Shown piece by piece: positions 26,461-34,150 of a stretch of 64,000 nucleotides of DNA. Location of the stretch: the NCBI GenBank assembly GCA_965198655.1, contig OZ240668.1:2046001-2110000 (forward strand), written 5' to 3'. The position numbers and the translations under genes were made by a program. This DNA is from Lichenicola sp965198655 (GTDB lineage: Bacteria > Pseudomonadota > Alphaproteobacteria > Acetobacterales > Acetobacteraceae). Under the pieces are notes generated by a model. It ran no database searches and was not told the origin of the DNA. It worked only from the letters and a program-made list of their open reading frames with translations. Position 1 is the first letter of the stretch; the number at the start of each line of letters is the position of its first letter.

Positions 26461-27885
26461 TTAGGCTCCGGCGTCGGGCTCGTCGTCCGGCTGCTGCATG
26501 CCAGCCAAGCCATACAGCGGAGCCACGATCGCGAACGCCGCCTGGCGGTCGATTACGCCGGCCTCGATCAGCGTGGCGACGCTGCTGGCCTGTGCCTGTC
26601 GATCCGCGAAGCTCGCCGGGAACCAGCTCGGCCAAACCAGGCCCAGGCCGGCAGGATCCAGGTCGCGCTGCCGCTCGCCGGCGATCAGGAGGCCGGTCCG
26701 CAGCCGCTGCGAAGCCCGGCACACCATGGTCAGCAGGCCGAGCAGGCCGCCCTCGCCGTAGGAGATGCGCAACCGGTCGGCCAGCCAGATCAGCCCCTGG
26801 CACATCAGCTCGATCGCGCGGCCGCTCTGCGCCGCACCCAGCCGGTCCCCGTGGGCCCGGTTGCCGTGCATCGCCTCCAGCGCGATCGCGCGAAGCTCCT
26901 TCACGTGCGCGAGCACCGCCGCGGCGGCATTGCCGTTGATCTCCAGCAGCTTGGCATCGCCCTCAGGCGGCAAGGTCAGCGCGGTGGCAGCACCTCCGGT
27001 CCGGACCTGCGCAGCGCCGCCGAGGCCCGCTGACGGATCCTTCAGCACCAGCGTCGGGTCGGATCCATACTTGAGTCCGCGCCCGGCCTGGGACAGCAGG
27101 TAGTCAGCCTCGATCACCGTGTCGATCGCGGCCGCGAAGGTGCAGGTGCCGTCTGGCCCGTCGGGATCGTGCCCGCCGCTGCCTGAGATGTTGCGGATCC
27201 ACACGATCGGCACGAAGCCGAGCCCGTGTACCACGCTTCGCTCCGGATCGACCGCCATGCCGCGCGGATCCTCGCTGATCGGTGTCGGCTTGAACCACAG
27301 CTCGGCCTGGTCGTCCCAAACCCGCTTGAACCAGTAGGGGCCGGAGCCTGGATCGACCGGATAGCCCTGGGCGATGAGGTCGTGGTCGCTCACCTTGTAG
27401 CACTCGGTGACGCTGTCCAGCTCGCACGGATCGTCTCGGCGCCAGCACGGCGACAGGAACTTAGTGGACAGCACCTCGAAGAACGGCCTGCTCTTGACCA
27501 CCCGAAGCTGGATCGCGACCGAGCCGACCGCTCCCCTGGTCGCCGCTTCCAGCATGGTCTGGTTGAGCCGGCACTCGCTCACGACCTGCGACAGCACGCT
27601 CGCAGTGCGCTCGTCGCCGGCGCGGATTGACGGCCAATGCCCTTCGCTGAACAGCAAGGACACGGAGTCCTCCACCACCACCCGGCACAAGCCGGTCCGC
27701 ACCGACGGCCGGCGCTGGTCGAGCGGGATGTACTCCCCAGAATCACTGCGCTCCTTCGAGAACGGGTAGAGCAGCGAGTCGTACTGACGCCCTTCCAGCA
27801 CGGCCTCCAGCGCGCCCAGGCGGAAGCTCCGCCGCGACATCGTCGGGTCACGTGGCATGCGTGCCTGCAAAGCCAGCCAATCCAT
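26461..27885 (-). CDS. Phage portal protein
   Basis: Dodecameric DNA-entry portal, 474 residues. It follows the large terminase with four bases between stop and start, the usual order. It has portal-like features: YDSLLYPFSKERSDSGEYIP, RPSVRTGLCRVVVEDSVSLLFSEG, VWDDQAELWFKP, VVHGLGFVPIVWIRN and later AALEAMHGNRAHGD-type clip and crown helices and VWPSWFPASFADRQAQASSV. The ATG at 27885 (MDWLALQARMP) is preferred to 27966, which would lie inside the terminase C-terminus. Confidence 0.87.
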   Translation of the reverse strand: MDWLALQARMPRDPTMSRRSFRLGALEAVLEGRQYDSLLYPFSKERSDSGEYIPLDQRRPSVRTGLCRVVVEDSVSLLFSEGHWPSIRAGDERTASVLSQVVSECRLNQTMLEAATRGAVGSVAIQLRVVKSRPFFEVLSTKFLSPCWRRDDPCELDSVTECYKVSDHDLIAQGYPVDPGSGPYWFKRVWDDQAELWFKPTPISEDPRGMAVDPERSVVHGLGFVPIVWIRNISGSGGHDPDGPDGTCTFAAAIDTVIEADYLLSQAGRGLKYGSDPTLVLKDPSAGLGGAAQVRTGGAATALTLPPEGDAKLLEINGNAAAAVLAHVKELRAIALEAMHGNRAHGDRLGAAQSGRAIELMCQGLIWLADRLRISYGEGGLLGLLTMVCRASQRLRTGLLIAGERQRDLDPAGLGLVWPSWFPASFADRQAQASSVATLIEAGVIDRQAAFAIVAPLYGLAGMQQPDDEPDAGA

Positions 27886-27889
27886 GCGG

Positions 27890-29845
27890 TCACCGCTCCA
27901 TGAAGCTGCTGGTGCTGGCGGAGGACGGCCTGTTCTGACGTCCGAACAGGTAGTACCCGCTGGCATCCACGAGATGATCGAAGCCTTGCATCTTGTCGTG
28001 CTCTCCGGTGCCCTCCCTGAACACCAGGCGCTCGTACGCCTCGATCGAGCGGACGCAGCGCGGATCCACCGTCGCCAGCACCTGCCCGTCCGCGCTGCGG
28101 AACTGCCTGTTCATGACGTTCATCCGGTCGCGCACCGGCGGATGCGACCGCGACGCGCACACCACGAACCCCTTCTCGCGCAGGATGCCGATATCGGTGC
28201 GGCCGCCGGCCGAACTGCGGCGCTGCGCCCCGGCCGGATCCGGATACACCGTGATGTGCCCGACCATCCGGCGTCCCGGCTCGAACCCGTCGCGCCCGTA
28301 GCGTCGCGCGATCTCGTCTGCCAGCTCGTCCGTGTTTGAGGTCGGCAGCACGATCTCGTCGACCTGCCGCGTCGTCTCGCCCTGCTCCTGCCAGATCGTC
28401 GCGGACATGGGGTTGACGTTGAAGTCGATCCCCACATGCAACGGCCTCGACGGGTCGTGCTCGAAACGCTTGACGTTCTCGGCTCGGTTGAAGGCGTAGA
28501 CGACGCGGCCCGCATAGGTTTCGAAGCTGGCGCAGTACTCCTGCTGGTAGGTGCGCAAGTCGAGCTCCCGACGCGCCGCCTCAAGCTCCTCCGGCGGCAC
28601 GTTGCCGCCATCCGCCGTGGTGAACAGGAACGACCGGTAGCTCGGATCGCCACCAGGCTGGCCGAGCAGGTAGGCGTCCCGGAAATGGTCGAAGCCTTTC
28701 GGCGTGCCGATGAACAGCGCGTGCCCGCGCGCCGTCGACAGCATCGGCCGTATCACCTCGCGCCAGGCGGTCGGACGGCAATCGGCCCACTCGTCGCCGC
28801 CGAAGAACCACAGGCCGGATCCGCGCAGGTTCTCCGACGCGTCGAGCCCGACCAGGCGGATCACGTGCCCGGATAGCAGCCGCAGGCTGCAGGTCGTCTC
28901 GTTCGGCCGACCCGAGATCCAGTTGCGCGGGATCGCCCGCTTCATCCGCCCCCACATGACCCGCTTGGCCTGCAGGAACGTCGGCGCGCCGTACCAGATC
29001 TCGTTCTCGGTACTCACGTTGCGCCGTACCGCCAGGCGTGCGGCGCGACGCAGCTCTTCCGCCATCAGAAAAGTGTTGTGCGTCGGTATCAGCGCCTCGC
29101 TGCACAGGAACAGTCGCGACGGGCTGTCCACCTGGATGCAGCGCACCGCACGGCTCGGAACCACCGTGACCGCGCTGATCCGGTGCCAGCGGCGTCGCCT
29201 GCCCGGCTGCCAGCACACCGTGACTCGTCCCGATGAGACGATCCATTGCGGCGTCAGCCCGAGCGCTGCACACAGCGACCAGACCACCGCCGCCCGCCAT
29301 CCGGTGCTGTCGACGCACCATCCGTGATCCTGCCGCCATCGCCCGTATCGCCTGCGCAACCGGCACAGAAGCCGTCGTCGCCTGGTCAATCCGGCCGCCA
29401 AAGGCTGACAGCTCGCGATGCGATAGGTCCGGCCCCCCGACAGGCCCGACCGCAACTCCAGCGTCGTCGACAGGCGGGACGCGTCGGCAGCCTCGTCATG
29501 CACCTGCCAAAGGTGCTCGTCATCGGCGAGGATCGACGTCCCGCCTTCGAACGAGACCATGTTGCAGGGACGCCCAAGCATGGTCTCTGTGGCGAACGTC
29601 ACCGTGCAAACCTGCCCGGCCTCGTCGAACAGCCGCGTTCCCACCCGCACCAGCCCCATCGTGGTCCAGCCGTCCGGCGACGGCAGCCTGGTGTCCAGGC
29701 CAAGCGCCTTGCCGAAGCGGCGGCCGCACACCGCGACGCGGAACCGTGCCGGTCCGGTCCAGCCGGCCTCGTAGATGCTCCATTGCGCCGGCGTCAGCGC
29801 CGGCCGGTCGTCAGGGCAGATCGTCCTCGACGCGGGGGGGATCAT
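27890..29845 (-). CDS. Phage terminase large subunit interrupted by a class 3 intein
   Basis: Packaging ATPase-nuclease of 651 residues as translated, of which residues 47-257 form an intein. The two extein parts join to give the Walker A loop GRRFGK-T (residues 41-46 plus 258). The ATPase part also has Walker B LWFFGGDEWAD and the coupling motif IGTPKG. The nuclease part has HVGIDFNVNPMSATI and the final acidic site in FDHLVDASGYYLF. The start lies inside the last codons of the small subunit. Without splicing the ATP site would be destroyed, so packaging should depend on splicing. Confidence 0.93.
   Translation of the reverse strand: MIPPASRTICPDDRPALTPAQWSIYEAGWTGPARFRVAVCGRRFGKALGLDTRLPSPDGWTTMGLVRVGTRLFDEAGQVCTVTFATETMLGRPCNMVSFEGGTSILADDEHLWQVHDEAADASRLSTTLELRSGLSGGRTYRIASCQPLAAGLTRRRRLLCRLRRRYGRWRQDHGWCVDSTGWRAAVVWSLCAALGLTPQWIVSSGRVTVCWQPGRRRRWHRISAVTVVPSRAVRCIQVDSPSRLFLCSEALIPTHNTFLMAEELRRAARLAVRRNVSTENEIWYGAPTFLQAKRVMWGRMKRAIPRNWISGRPNETTCSLRLLSGHVIRLVGLDASENLRGSGLWFFGGDEWADCRPTAWREVIRPMLSTARGHALFIGTPKGFDHFRDAYLLGQPGGDPSYRSFLFTTADGGNVPPEELEAARRELDLRTYQQEYCASFETYAGRVVYAFNRAENVKRFEHDPSRPLHVGIDFNVNPMSATIWQEQGETTRQVDEIVLPTSNTDELADEIARRYGRDGFEPGRRMVGHITVYPDPAGAQRRSSAGGRTDIGILREKGFVVCASRSHPPVRDRMNVMNRQFRSADGQVLATVDPRCVRSIEAYERLVFREGTGEHDKMQGFDHLVDASGYYLFGRQNRPSSASTSSFMER
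29075..29707 (-). other. Class 3 mini-intein (211 residues) in the terminase Walker A motif
   Basis: The insert begins with Ala (after Gly-Lys of the P-loop) and reads ALGLDTRLPSPDGWTTMG, the N-terminal splicing block with Ala in place of Cys or Ser. Block B is SILADDEHLWQVH. Blocks F and G are RCIQVDSPSRLFLCSEALIP then THN, and the first residue after it is Thr. The Trp in block B (intein residue 67), Cys in block F (190) and Thr in block G (209) are the WCT set that defines class 3 inteins, which use the block F Cys instead of residue 1. About 110 residues between block B and F are too short for a full homing endonuclease and lack LAGLIDADG. Ends are exact because the extein reads through. 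Confidence 0.92.
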
Positions 29846-30266
29846 TATCGGTTGCGATCTCCCTGATGGCGATCATTGGATCGGCCGGCATCGATGTCTT
29901 ACCGTGCATCTGGAACTTCTCAGGCCTGCAGCCGCGCAGCAGCATCATCAGCAGCGGGTCGCTGTAGCGCCTTGTCACGACCGGCTGTCCGGCCTTGAAT
30001 ACTGGCTGCGTTGTGCCCTTCAGTGCCCGCCGCCAGGCTTCCGCCTCCAGAAGATCGACGGCCTCGTTCATCGCGTCGTCATAGGCCCGGCCGAACGCCA
30101 CGTCGTCTTCGCGCAGCGTCGTGACCTGGCGCCTGGTCAGGCCGCTGGTCTTGCACGCCTTCGACGTGTTGCCGGTCTTGCTGAGCATCAACAGGAAACG
30201 TTGCCGGGCAGTCCTGCAAGGTGCGGCCTGGCCGTTGTCTGCCCCGTCGCGGTGGACATCTGTCAT
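29811..30266 (-). CDS. Phage terminase small subunit
   Basis: DNA-recognition subunit of 151 residues. It has RQRFLLMLSKTGNTSKACKT and SGLTRRQVTTLREDDVAFGR, a helix-turn-helix, then the typical AMNEAVDLLEAEAWRRALKG and FKAGQPVVTRRYSDPLLMML, which is the shared pattern of small terminases of this group. The ATG at 30266 follows a GAGG-like site in the upstream gene. The 3' end overlaps the large subunit start by 35 bases. A longer reading to 30743 lies inside the neighbouring gene and is not coding. Confidence 0.88.
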   Translation of the reverse strand: MTDVHRDGADNGQAAPCRTARQRFLLMLSKTGNTSKACKTSGLTRRQVTTLREDDVAFGRAYDDAMNEAVDLLEAEAWRRALKGTTQPVFKAGQPVVTRRYSDPLLMMLLRGCRPEKFQMHGKTSMPADPMIAIREIATDNDPPRVEDDLP

Positions 30267-30274
30267 GCGCGGCC

Positions 30275-30682
30275 TCAGGCGTAGCGCACGGCGCCAACGC
30301 GTCGTCCGCGCGAGGCCGTGGAAGCGAGCAGGTTGCTGCGCACCGAGGGCGAGTCCTCGAACCGGCGCACCAGCGCCTCGCGCTTGAGTGCAGTCACGAT
30401 CCGCTTCCGCAGCGCCTCCGGCAAGGCACCGAGCTTGGTGAGATTGGCCGTCCCATAGCGCCGGATCGGCACGCAGCGGATCACGACATCCTGCAAGGGC
30501 AGCCCGCTCAAGGTCAGCTCCGACCAATGCTCCGGCACGACGTCGGCACGATGCCGCACGTCGCACTGGCTTTCCATGCGCAGCAGCGTGAGCTCGTCCT
30601 CCGCCATCTCCTGCACGACATAGACCGAGGCGCCACAAGCAACCACATCTCCCGAAACGATCTGGACAGAGTTCGTGAACAT
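30275..30682 (-). CDS. Phage hypothetical protein upstream of small terminase
   Basis: Protein of 135 residues from the ATG at 30682, which follows AGGTGG. It begins MFTNSVQIVSGDVVACGASV and contains VQEMAEDELTLLRMESQCDV, LSGLPLQDVVIRCVPIRRYG and a basic helical end. I do not recognise the family. A Cys-rich, beta N-terminal half and a basic C-terminal half suggest a small DNA- or protein-binding role. It is the first gene after a strong terminator hairpin, so it may belong to the late transcript. Confidence 0.6.
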   Translation of the reverse strand: MFTNSVQIVSGDVVACGASVYVVQEMAEDELTLLRMESQCDVRHRADVVPEHWSELTLSGLPLQDVVIRCVPIRRYGTANLTKLGALPEALRKRIVTALKREALVRRFEDSPSVRSNLLASTASRGRRVGAVRYA

Positions 30683-30707
30683 GGCGACCACCTATCGTTC
30701 GGGTAAG

Positions 30708-30735
30708 AAAAAACCCGCCGAGTTTCCTCGGCGGG
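30708..30735 (-). terminator. Rho-independent terminator on the minus strand
   Basis: A perfect 9-bp inverted repeat CCCGCCGAG / CTCGGCGGG (30714-30722 and 30727-30735) with a four-base loop is followed in the leftward direction by a T-tract (TTTTTTC, from 30713 down). It separates the two small leftward genes at 31.8-30.9 kb from the terminase operon, so it either ends the early transcript or acts as a switch that an antiterminator would pass. Confidence 0.85.
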
Positions 30736-30881
30736 CAAAACAATTTCAGTATGTGAAACTTATACCTCAGCCTGGACCCAGCGTCAACCGTTATTTAACC
30801 GTAACATGAATGGCGGTGAAATGCGAAAGGCGGCGCGCCCTGCAGCACGCCGCCTTCGAGTGGCCGAACATGAAGAACGAA

Positions 30882-31448
30882 TTAGGCTCGCGTCGAGGCT
30901 TTCACAGCTTGCGTACGCCGCAGATCCAGCTCTACGTAAAGCTCCGCCAGTTGTTCCAGAAGAAAAGACATCTGGGCCGCTATCTTCTTCCGTCCGTTGA
31001 CATCTCCCGGAAGCAGCTTCGCCGCGATGGCAGAAAATGAAAGCTCGTCGACCAGCAGCAGCTTCAACCGGACCTCGCCGCACAAGCCCAGCCCTTGCCG
31101 AACAGCCCTGCACCGCCCGACCGCCGCGGTCCGGGCCAGCATCGCGGCATGGACATCAGGTGCCCTGCCGGATCGGCGCGTTTCCGGATCGCGCGCTCCC
31201 ACCACGCCCATGACGTAGTCGCGATACCAGCGTTCTGCCGCCGACGACTGCGCCTGATCGATGTCCCCACTCTTGGCCAACGTCGTCAGGCCGTTGACGA
31301 CGTGTTGGACCTCGTCCTTGACCCGTATCTCCTGTCCCTTGCCAAGCCGCTCGCGTGGAGCTCGCTCGCCGTCCCGCACGACGGATGTCGTTACTCTCGA
31401 CACCGGTGCGTCGACCGGCATCATGTTAGCCTTGCAGTCGATGTTCAT
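30882..31448 (-). CDS. Phage hypothetical protein, possible DNA-binding regulator
   Basis: Protein of 188 residues, second gene of the right-end operon. The N-terminal 60 residues look disordered and charged (VVRDGERAPRERLGKGQEIR). The rest is helical: VNGLTTLAKSGDIDQAQSSA, AERWYRDYVMGVVGARD, then a helix-turn-helix-like LLLVDELSFSAIAAKLLPG. I do not recognise a family. Its position between the GcrA-like gene and a terminator suggests a regulator or antiterminator for the late operon; this is inference. Confidence 0.6.
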   Translation of the reverse strand: MNIDCKANMMPVDAPVSRVTTSVVRDGERAPRERLGKGQEIRVKDEVQHVVNGLTTLAKSGDIDQAQSSAAERWYRDYVMGVVGARDPETRRSGRAPDVHAAMLARTAAVGRCRAVRQGLGLCGEVRLKLLLVDELSFSAIAAKLLPGDVNGRKKIAAQMSFLLEQLAELYVELDLRRTQAVKASTRA

Positions 31449-31505
31449 CGTCGGTCCTGAATCAAGGCGTCGAAAAGGAGGGTGTGGCCGCAGGCGAGGC
31501 TGTCG

Positions 31506-31787
31506 TCATCGACAGCTCAGCCGATGGGCATCTTCTGCGGAGAAGCAGTTGATGGCGCTCCAGGTGATCGGATGACCGGCAGGCAGCGGTGCCGAACCCG
31601 CATCCTCGCGATCCGGCGTGCAGATCGACCGTACGCTCTGCTTGTGCAGCAATTTGGCACGGCGTTGTGCGAAGCTCCGACTGACACCGAGTTGCTGCGC
31701 AGCCTTGCGCAAGGTTGATCCACGTTGATCGAGAAGCGCTGTCAACGAAGCGTCTTGATCCGAAGTCCAAGGAAGTGCGCGTGGCAT
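31506..31787 (-). CDS. GcrA/Myb-like small DNA-binding protein
   Basis: Protein of 93 residues from ATG 31787. The N-terminal PWTSDQDASLTALLDQRGST followed by RKAAQQLGVSRSFAQRRAKL matches the small helix-turn-helix module of the GcrA/Myb type (Trp-rich first helix, LGVS turn). The C-terminus has PLPAGHPITWSAI, a motif I know from similar phage-encoded regulators in this family. It is the first gene of the leftward phage transcript, directly downstream of a palindrome. A role in switching on the structural operon is plausible. A TTG start at 31832 exists in frame but would run through the operator. Confidence 0.7.
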   Translation of the reverse strand: MPRALPWTSDQDASLTALLDQRGSTLRKAAQQLGVSRSFAQRRAKLLHKQSVRSICTPDREDAGSAPLPAGHPITWSAINCFSAEDAHRLSCR

Positions 31788-31825
31788 TCTGATGTGTCCA
31801 CATCCTGATGGGGCGATACCAAACA

Positions 31826-31840
31826 CTAACAAAGCGTTAG
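31826..31840. promoter_or_regulatory. Palindromic operator candidate CTAAC-N5-GTTAG with promoter-like elements
   Basis: An inverted repeat CTAAC aaagc GTTAG lies 39 bp upstream of the GcrA-like start. On the minus strand it sits in the 17-bp spacer between TTGTAC (−35-like) and TAGTGT (−10-like), so a protein bound here would block or activate leftward transcription. The promoter match is poor (four of six and three of six), so only the palindrome is certain. Confidence 0.5.
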
Positions 31841-32112
31841 AAAACGTACAAGGAAACTTTATTGTTTTTTGACAAGATTTTACGTTTCAGAATGCTTGGG
31901 TCAGGCCTCGGCCAGCCGAGATGTTGCTCTCTTTTTGAAACAATGTTGTAGATGCGTCGTCGACATGCTCATGCACCCAAGTGAAACGCTTAATCCTCTG
32001 CCGACGGCAGCCTCTTTCCAGCCTATTGGTCACTTATAATTAAGAATTATTGCCTCCGGTCTTCGGATGCCGCGCCATCCACCGTCCGACCCCCTCACCA
32101 ACCGGTGCATGG
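31841..32112. other. AT-rich junction between phage cluster and chromosomal remnant, no gene seen
   Basis: About 270 bp of DNA much richer in A and T than the rest, with T-runs near 31865 and 31931 and a perfect hairpin CTCGGC-CA-GCCGAG at 31907-31920. No coding frame of note, no tRNA and no obvious att direct repeat with the left end was found. The AONS-like remnant begins just after it. It looks like an integration or deletion scar. Confidence 0.5.
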
Positions 32113-32430
32113 ATGAGCCGCGGCCTGTCCGAGCGCTGGGGCACCGACCCGCGCGCGGTCGACCTGATCATCGGCACCCTGAGCAAGGCGTTCGTCAGTT
32201 GCGGCGGCTTCATCGCCGCCGAGGCGCGGGTGCTGGAGTGGCTGCACTTCACCCTGCCCGGCTTCGTGTTCAGCGTCGGCCTGGCGCCGCCGATCGCCGC
32301 CGCCGCCGGGGCGGCGCTGCGCATCCTGCGTGAGGAGCCGTGGCGGATCGCGCGCCTGCACGCGATCTCGCAGCACTTCGTCGCCGAGGCCGACCGGCTC
32401 GGGCTTGATGAACTCCGCCCTGCCAATGCG
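32113..32430 (+). pseudogene. Fragment of an alpha-oxoamine synthase (serine palmitoyltransferase/AONS/KBL type)
   Basis: A stretch of about 106 codons gives MSRGLSERWGTDP then VDLIIGTLSKAFVSCGGFIA, including the PLP lysine in GTLSKAF, followed by LHFTLPGFVFSVGLAPPIAA and RILREEPWRIARLHAISQHF. This is the centre of a PLP-dependent acyl-CoA:amino-acid synthase. About 240 residues at the N-terminus and about 110 at the C-terminus are missing; the frame runs on to 32499 as unrelated sequence. It is a remnant of a chromosomal gene cut by the event that left the phage cluster here. Serine palmitoyltransferase is one candidate; the fragment alone cannot tell. Confidence 0.75.
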
Positions 32431-32479
32431 GCTGAGCCATATGGGCACCTGCTCGCCCTGGCCCAGGTCACGACGGAGC

Positions 32480-32995
32480 CTAGTAACGTAGCCTCATAGT
32501 AATATGATTATCACCCGGTCGCACTGGAAAGCGTACGGACGCAAACGAGGGGGGCCCCATGAAGATCGAAGCGTCGTTGGAAAACCCGTAGCCCTCCACC
32601 GGAAGGCCGATCAGCGATCGGTCGAAATGATGGTTGTTGTTCTCGTCGTGATAGACGGCGAGTGCGTAAACTCCAGGTGTCGACACGACGAAGCAGGCGT
32701 TCGCGCTGGTTCCGGCAAGGGTTGTCCGGTCGATCGCTATCGACCCGTTATGAGCCAGAAAGGAGGCCGGCCTGGAGCCATACAGGGTGAAGGTGATGTT
32801 GCCGGCCACGCGACGCGCCCCGATCACGGTCGCCAGGACCCTCTGCCCCGCATGCTCGTCGCCCGGACCGCACGGTCGAGCGGTCTCGATGACAGGTTGC
32901 GCCACCGCTGGCACCGCGAGCCAAGCCGCAACCGGCAGAATGCACAGGAAAACGGCTGATTGCCATGATCGGACAGGTTGGTGGACCGGAAGCAC
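32480..32995 (-). CDS. Exported DUF2141-like protein
   Basis: Small exported beta-protein of the DUF2141 type, about 171 residues from the GTG at 32995. A signal peptide (SAVFLCILPVAAWLAVPAVA) is followed by VIGARRVAGNITFTLYG, then ANACFVVSTPGVYALAVYHDENNNHHFD with the characteristic calcium-site-like DENNN, and GLPVEGYGFSNDA. The start is uncertain: an ATG at 33166 is in frame but puts 57 residues ahead of the signal. The function of the family is unknown. It faces the AONS fragment. Confidence 0.72.
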   Translation of the reverse strand: MLPVHQPVRSWQSAVFLCILPVAAWLAVPAVAQPVIETARPCGPGDEHAGQRVLATVIGARRVAGNITFTLYGSRPASFLAHNGSIAIDRTTLAGTSANACFVVSTPGVYALAVYHDENNNHHFDRSLIGLPVEGYGFSNDASIFMGPPSFASVRFPVRPGDNHITMRLRY

Positions 32996-33235
32996 GACGC
33001 CGGCTCGGCTACTCGACCGATCTCGTCCGACCGCCAGGCCGTTGATCACGCCGTTCCCGCGCGATCGATCGTCGCCCGCAAGCCTCCCGCGATCGGCGGG
33101 ATGCCGCAGGCGGACCTGTTCCGGCGGTGCCCCCGTTCGGCCAAATAGTTCGTCGGTGAAGATCATGATACGAGTGTCCGATTCTTGGTGTGGCGGTCTT
33201 GCGGGCTCACCTCAGACCCTGGCAGGGAGAGCATC

Positions 33236-33997
33236 ATGTATACCCGATGGCGGAAGTACGGACGGAGCTTCGACCTGGGGCGGATGACCCTACGGGATCT
33301 GGTCATCGCCTACAGCAGTCATCCCGCCATCCACCTTTACTCCCTTGGTGCGGTTCTGGCCGGAGCTGTCGCGGTGCGGGAAAGCGGGTCCGCCTGGCAC
33401 CCGCTCTGCGCCGTCGTCGCCACCATCGCCGCCTATCCCCTGGCCTGGTACGTGATCCACCGGTTCGTCCTGCACAGCCGCTTCCTCTACCGATCGAAGC
33501 TGACCGCCGCGCTCTGGAAGCGGATCCATTTCGATCATCACCAGGATCCCTACCGGATGGACGTGCTGTTCGGCTCGCCCGTGACCACCGTCCCCACTCT
33601 GCTCGCCATCCTGATCCCGCTGGGATGGCTGGTCGGCGCAGGGCCCGGCGGAGCCGCATCCGCCACCTGCGCCGGTCTGCTCATCACCTGCGGCTACGAG
33701 TTCTGCCACTGCATCCAGCACCTCAACTTCAAGCCGCGGCATCGGCTGCTGCGGCGCATAAAGGAACTGCATCTTGCGCACCACTTCCACGACGAGGTCG
33801 GCAATTACGGCATAAGCTCGTTCATCGTGGACAGGCTGTTCGGGACCTACTACGCCTCGGCCCGGCTGCGCAGGCGATCGCCGCACGTCTTCAACCTTGG
33901 ATACGACGTGTCCGAGGCGAACCGTTTCCCATGGGTCGCCCAACTGTCCGGCGGGCCGCCACGCGACCGGCCGCCGCCACGCGGCGAGCACGTTTGA
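33236..33997 (+). CDS. Fatty acid hydroxylase/sterol desaturase family protein
   Basis: Di-iron membrane hydroxylase of 253 residues. The histidine motifs are HRFVLH, FDHHQD, HCIQH and HLAHHFH, arranged around several hydrophobic segments (SLGAVLAGAVAV, LCAVVATIAAYPLAWYVI, LLAILIPLGWLV). The ATG at 33236 follows GGCAGGGAGA. Proteins of this family hydroxylate fatty acids in ceramides or modify hopanoids and carotenoids. The adjacent fragment of a possible serine palmitoyltransferase hints at a sphingolipid-related job, but this is inference. Confidence 0.85.
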   Translation: MYTRWRKYGRSFDLGRMTLRDLVIAYSSHPAIHLYSLGAVLAGAVAVRESGSAWHPLCAVVATIAAYPLAWYVIHRFVLHSRFLYRSKLTAALWKRIHFDHHQDPYRMDVLFGSPVTTVPTLLAILIPLGWLVGAGPGGAASATCAGLLITCGYEFCHCIQHLNFKPRHRLLRRIKELHLAHHFHDEVGNYGISSFIVDRLFGTYYASARLRRRSPHVFNLGYDVSEANRFPWVAQLSGGPPRDRPPPRGEHV

Positions 33998-34150
33998 TCG
34001 CCATCGCGACGCAGCGGCGGCGCCACCGGCCGACATGACTCCGTCCAACACGGTTGCCCGGCGCCTATCCCGGCGCGCTCCGGGCGCGCATCCAGGTCGG
34101 CCGACAGGCCGGCACGAGTCCACCTGCCATACGCCCCGCACACCGGTGCC

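Larger units (their letters stand above)
9006..31787. mobile_element. Contractile-tail (myovirus-like) prophage-type cluster without integration or lysis genes
   Basis: The stretch holds a complete set of head-packaging genes (small and large terminase, portal, scaffold, capsid, connectors) followed by contractile-tail genes (sheath, tube, chaperone with frameshift, tape-measure candidate, hub, spike, gp25-like, gpJ, gpI, fibre), all on the minus strand with many overlapping starts and stops. I see no recombinase, repressor of the CI type, replication gene, holin or endolysin. The left end is taken at the convergent glycosyltransferase and the right end at the first regulatory gene; no flanking direct repeat was found. 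It could be a defective prophage or a domesticated particle cluster. Confidence 0.85.

Noticed and set aside
29075..29707. A homing endonuclease inside the intein
   Set aside because: The stretch between splicing blocks B and F is about 110 residues and Arg/Trp-rich, with no LAGLIDADG or HNH motif; it was kept as a mini-intein.
31826..31920. CRISPR-like or terminator reading of the palindromes at the phage right end
   Set aside because: There are only single inverted repeats, not evenly spaced repeats with spacers, and the T-run after the 31907-31920 hairpin is interrupted.
9762..32112. attL/attR direct repeats around the phage cluster
   Set aside because: Reading both flanks gave no shared run long enough to trust, and no tRNA or integrase is at either end; a systematic repeat search would be needed.
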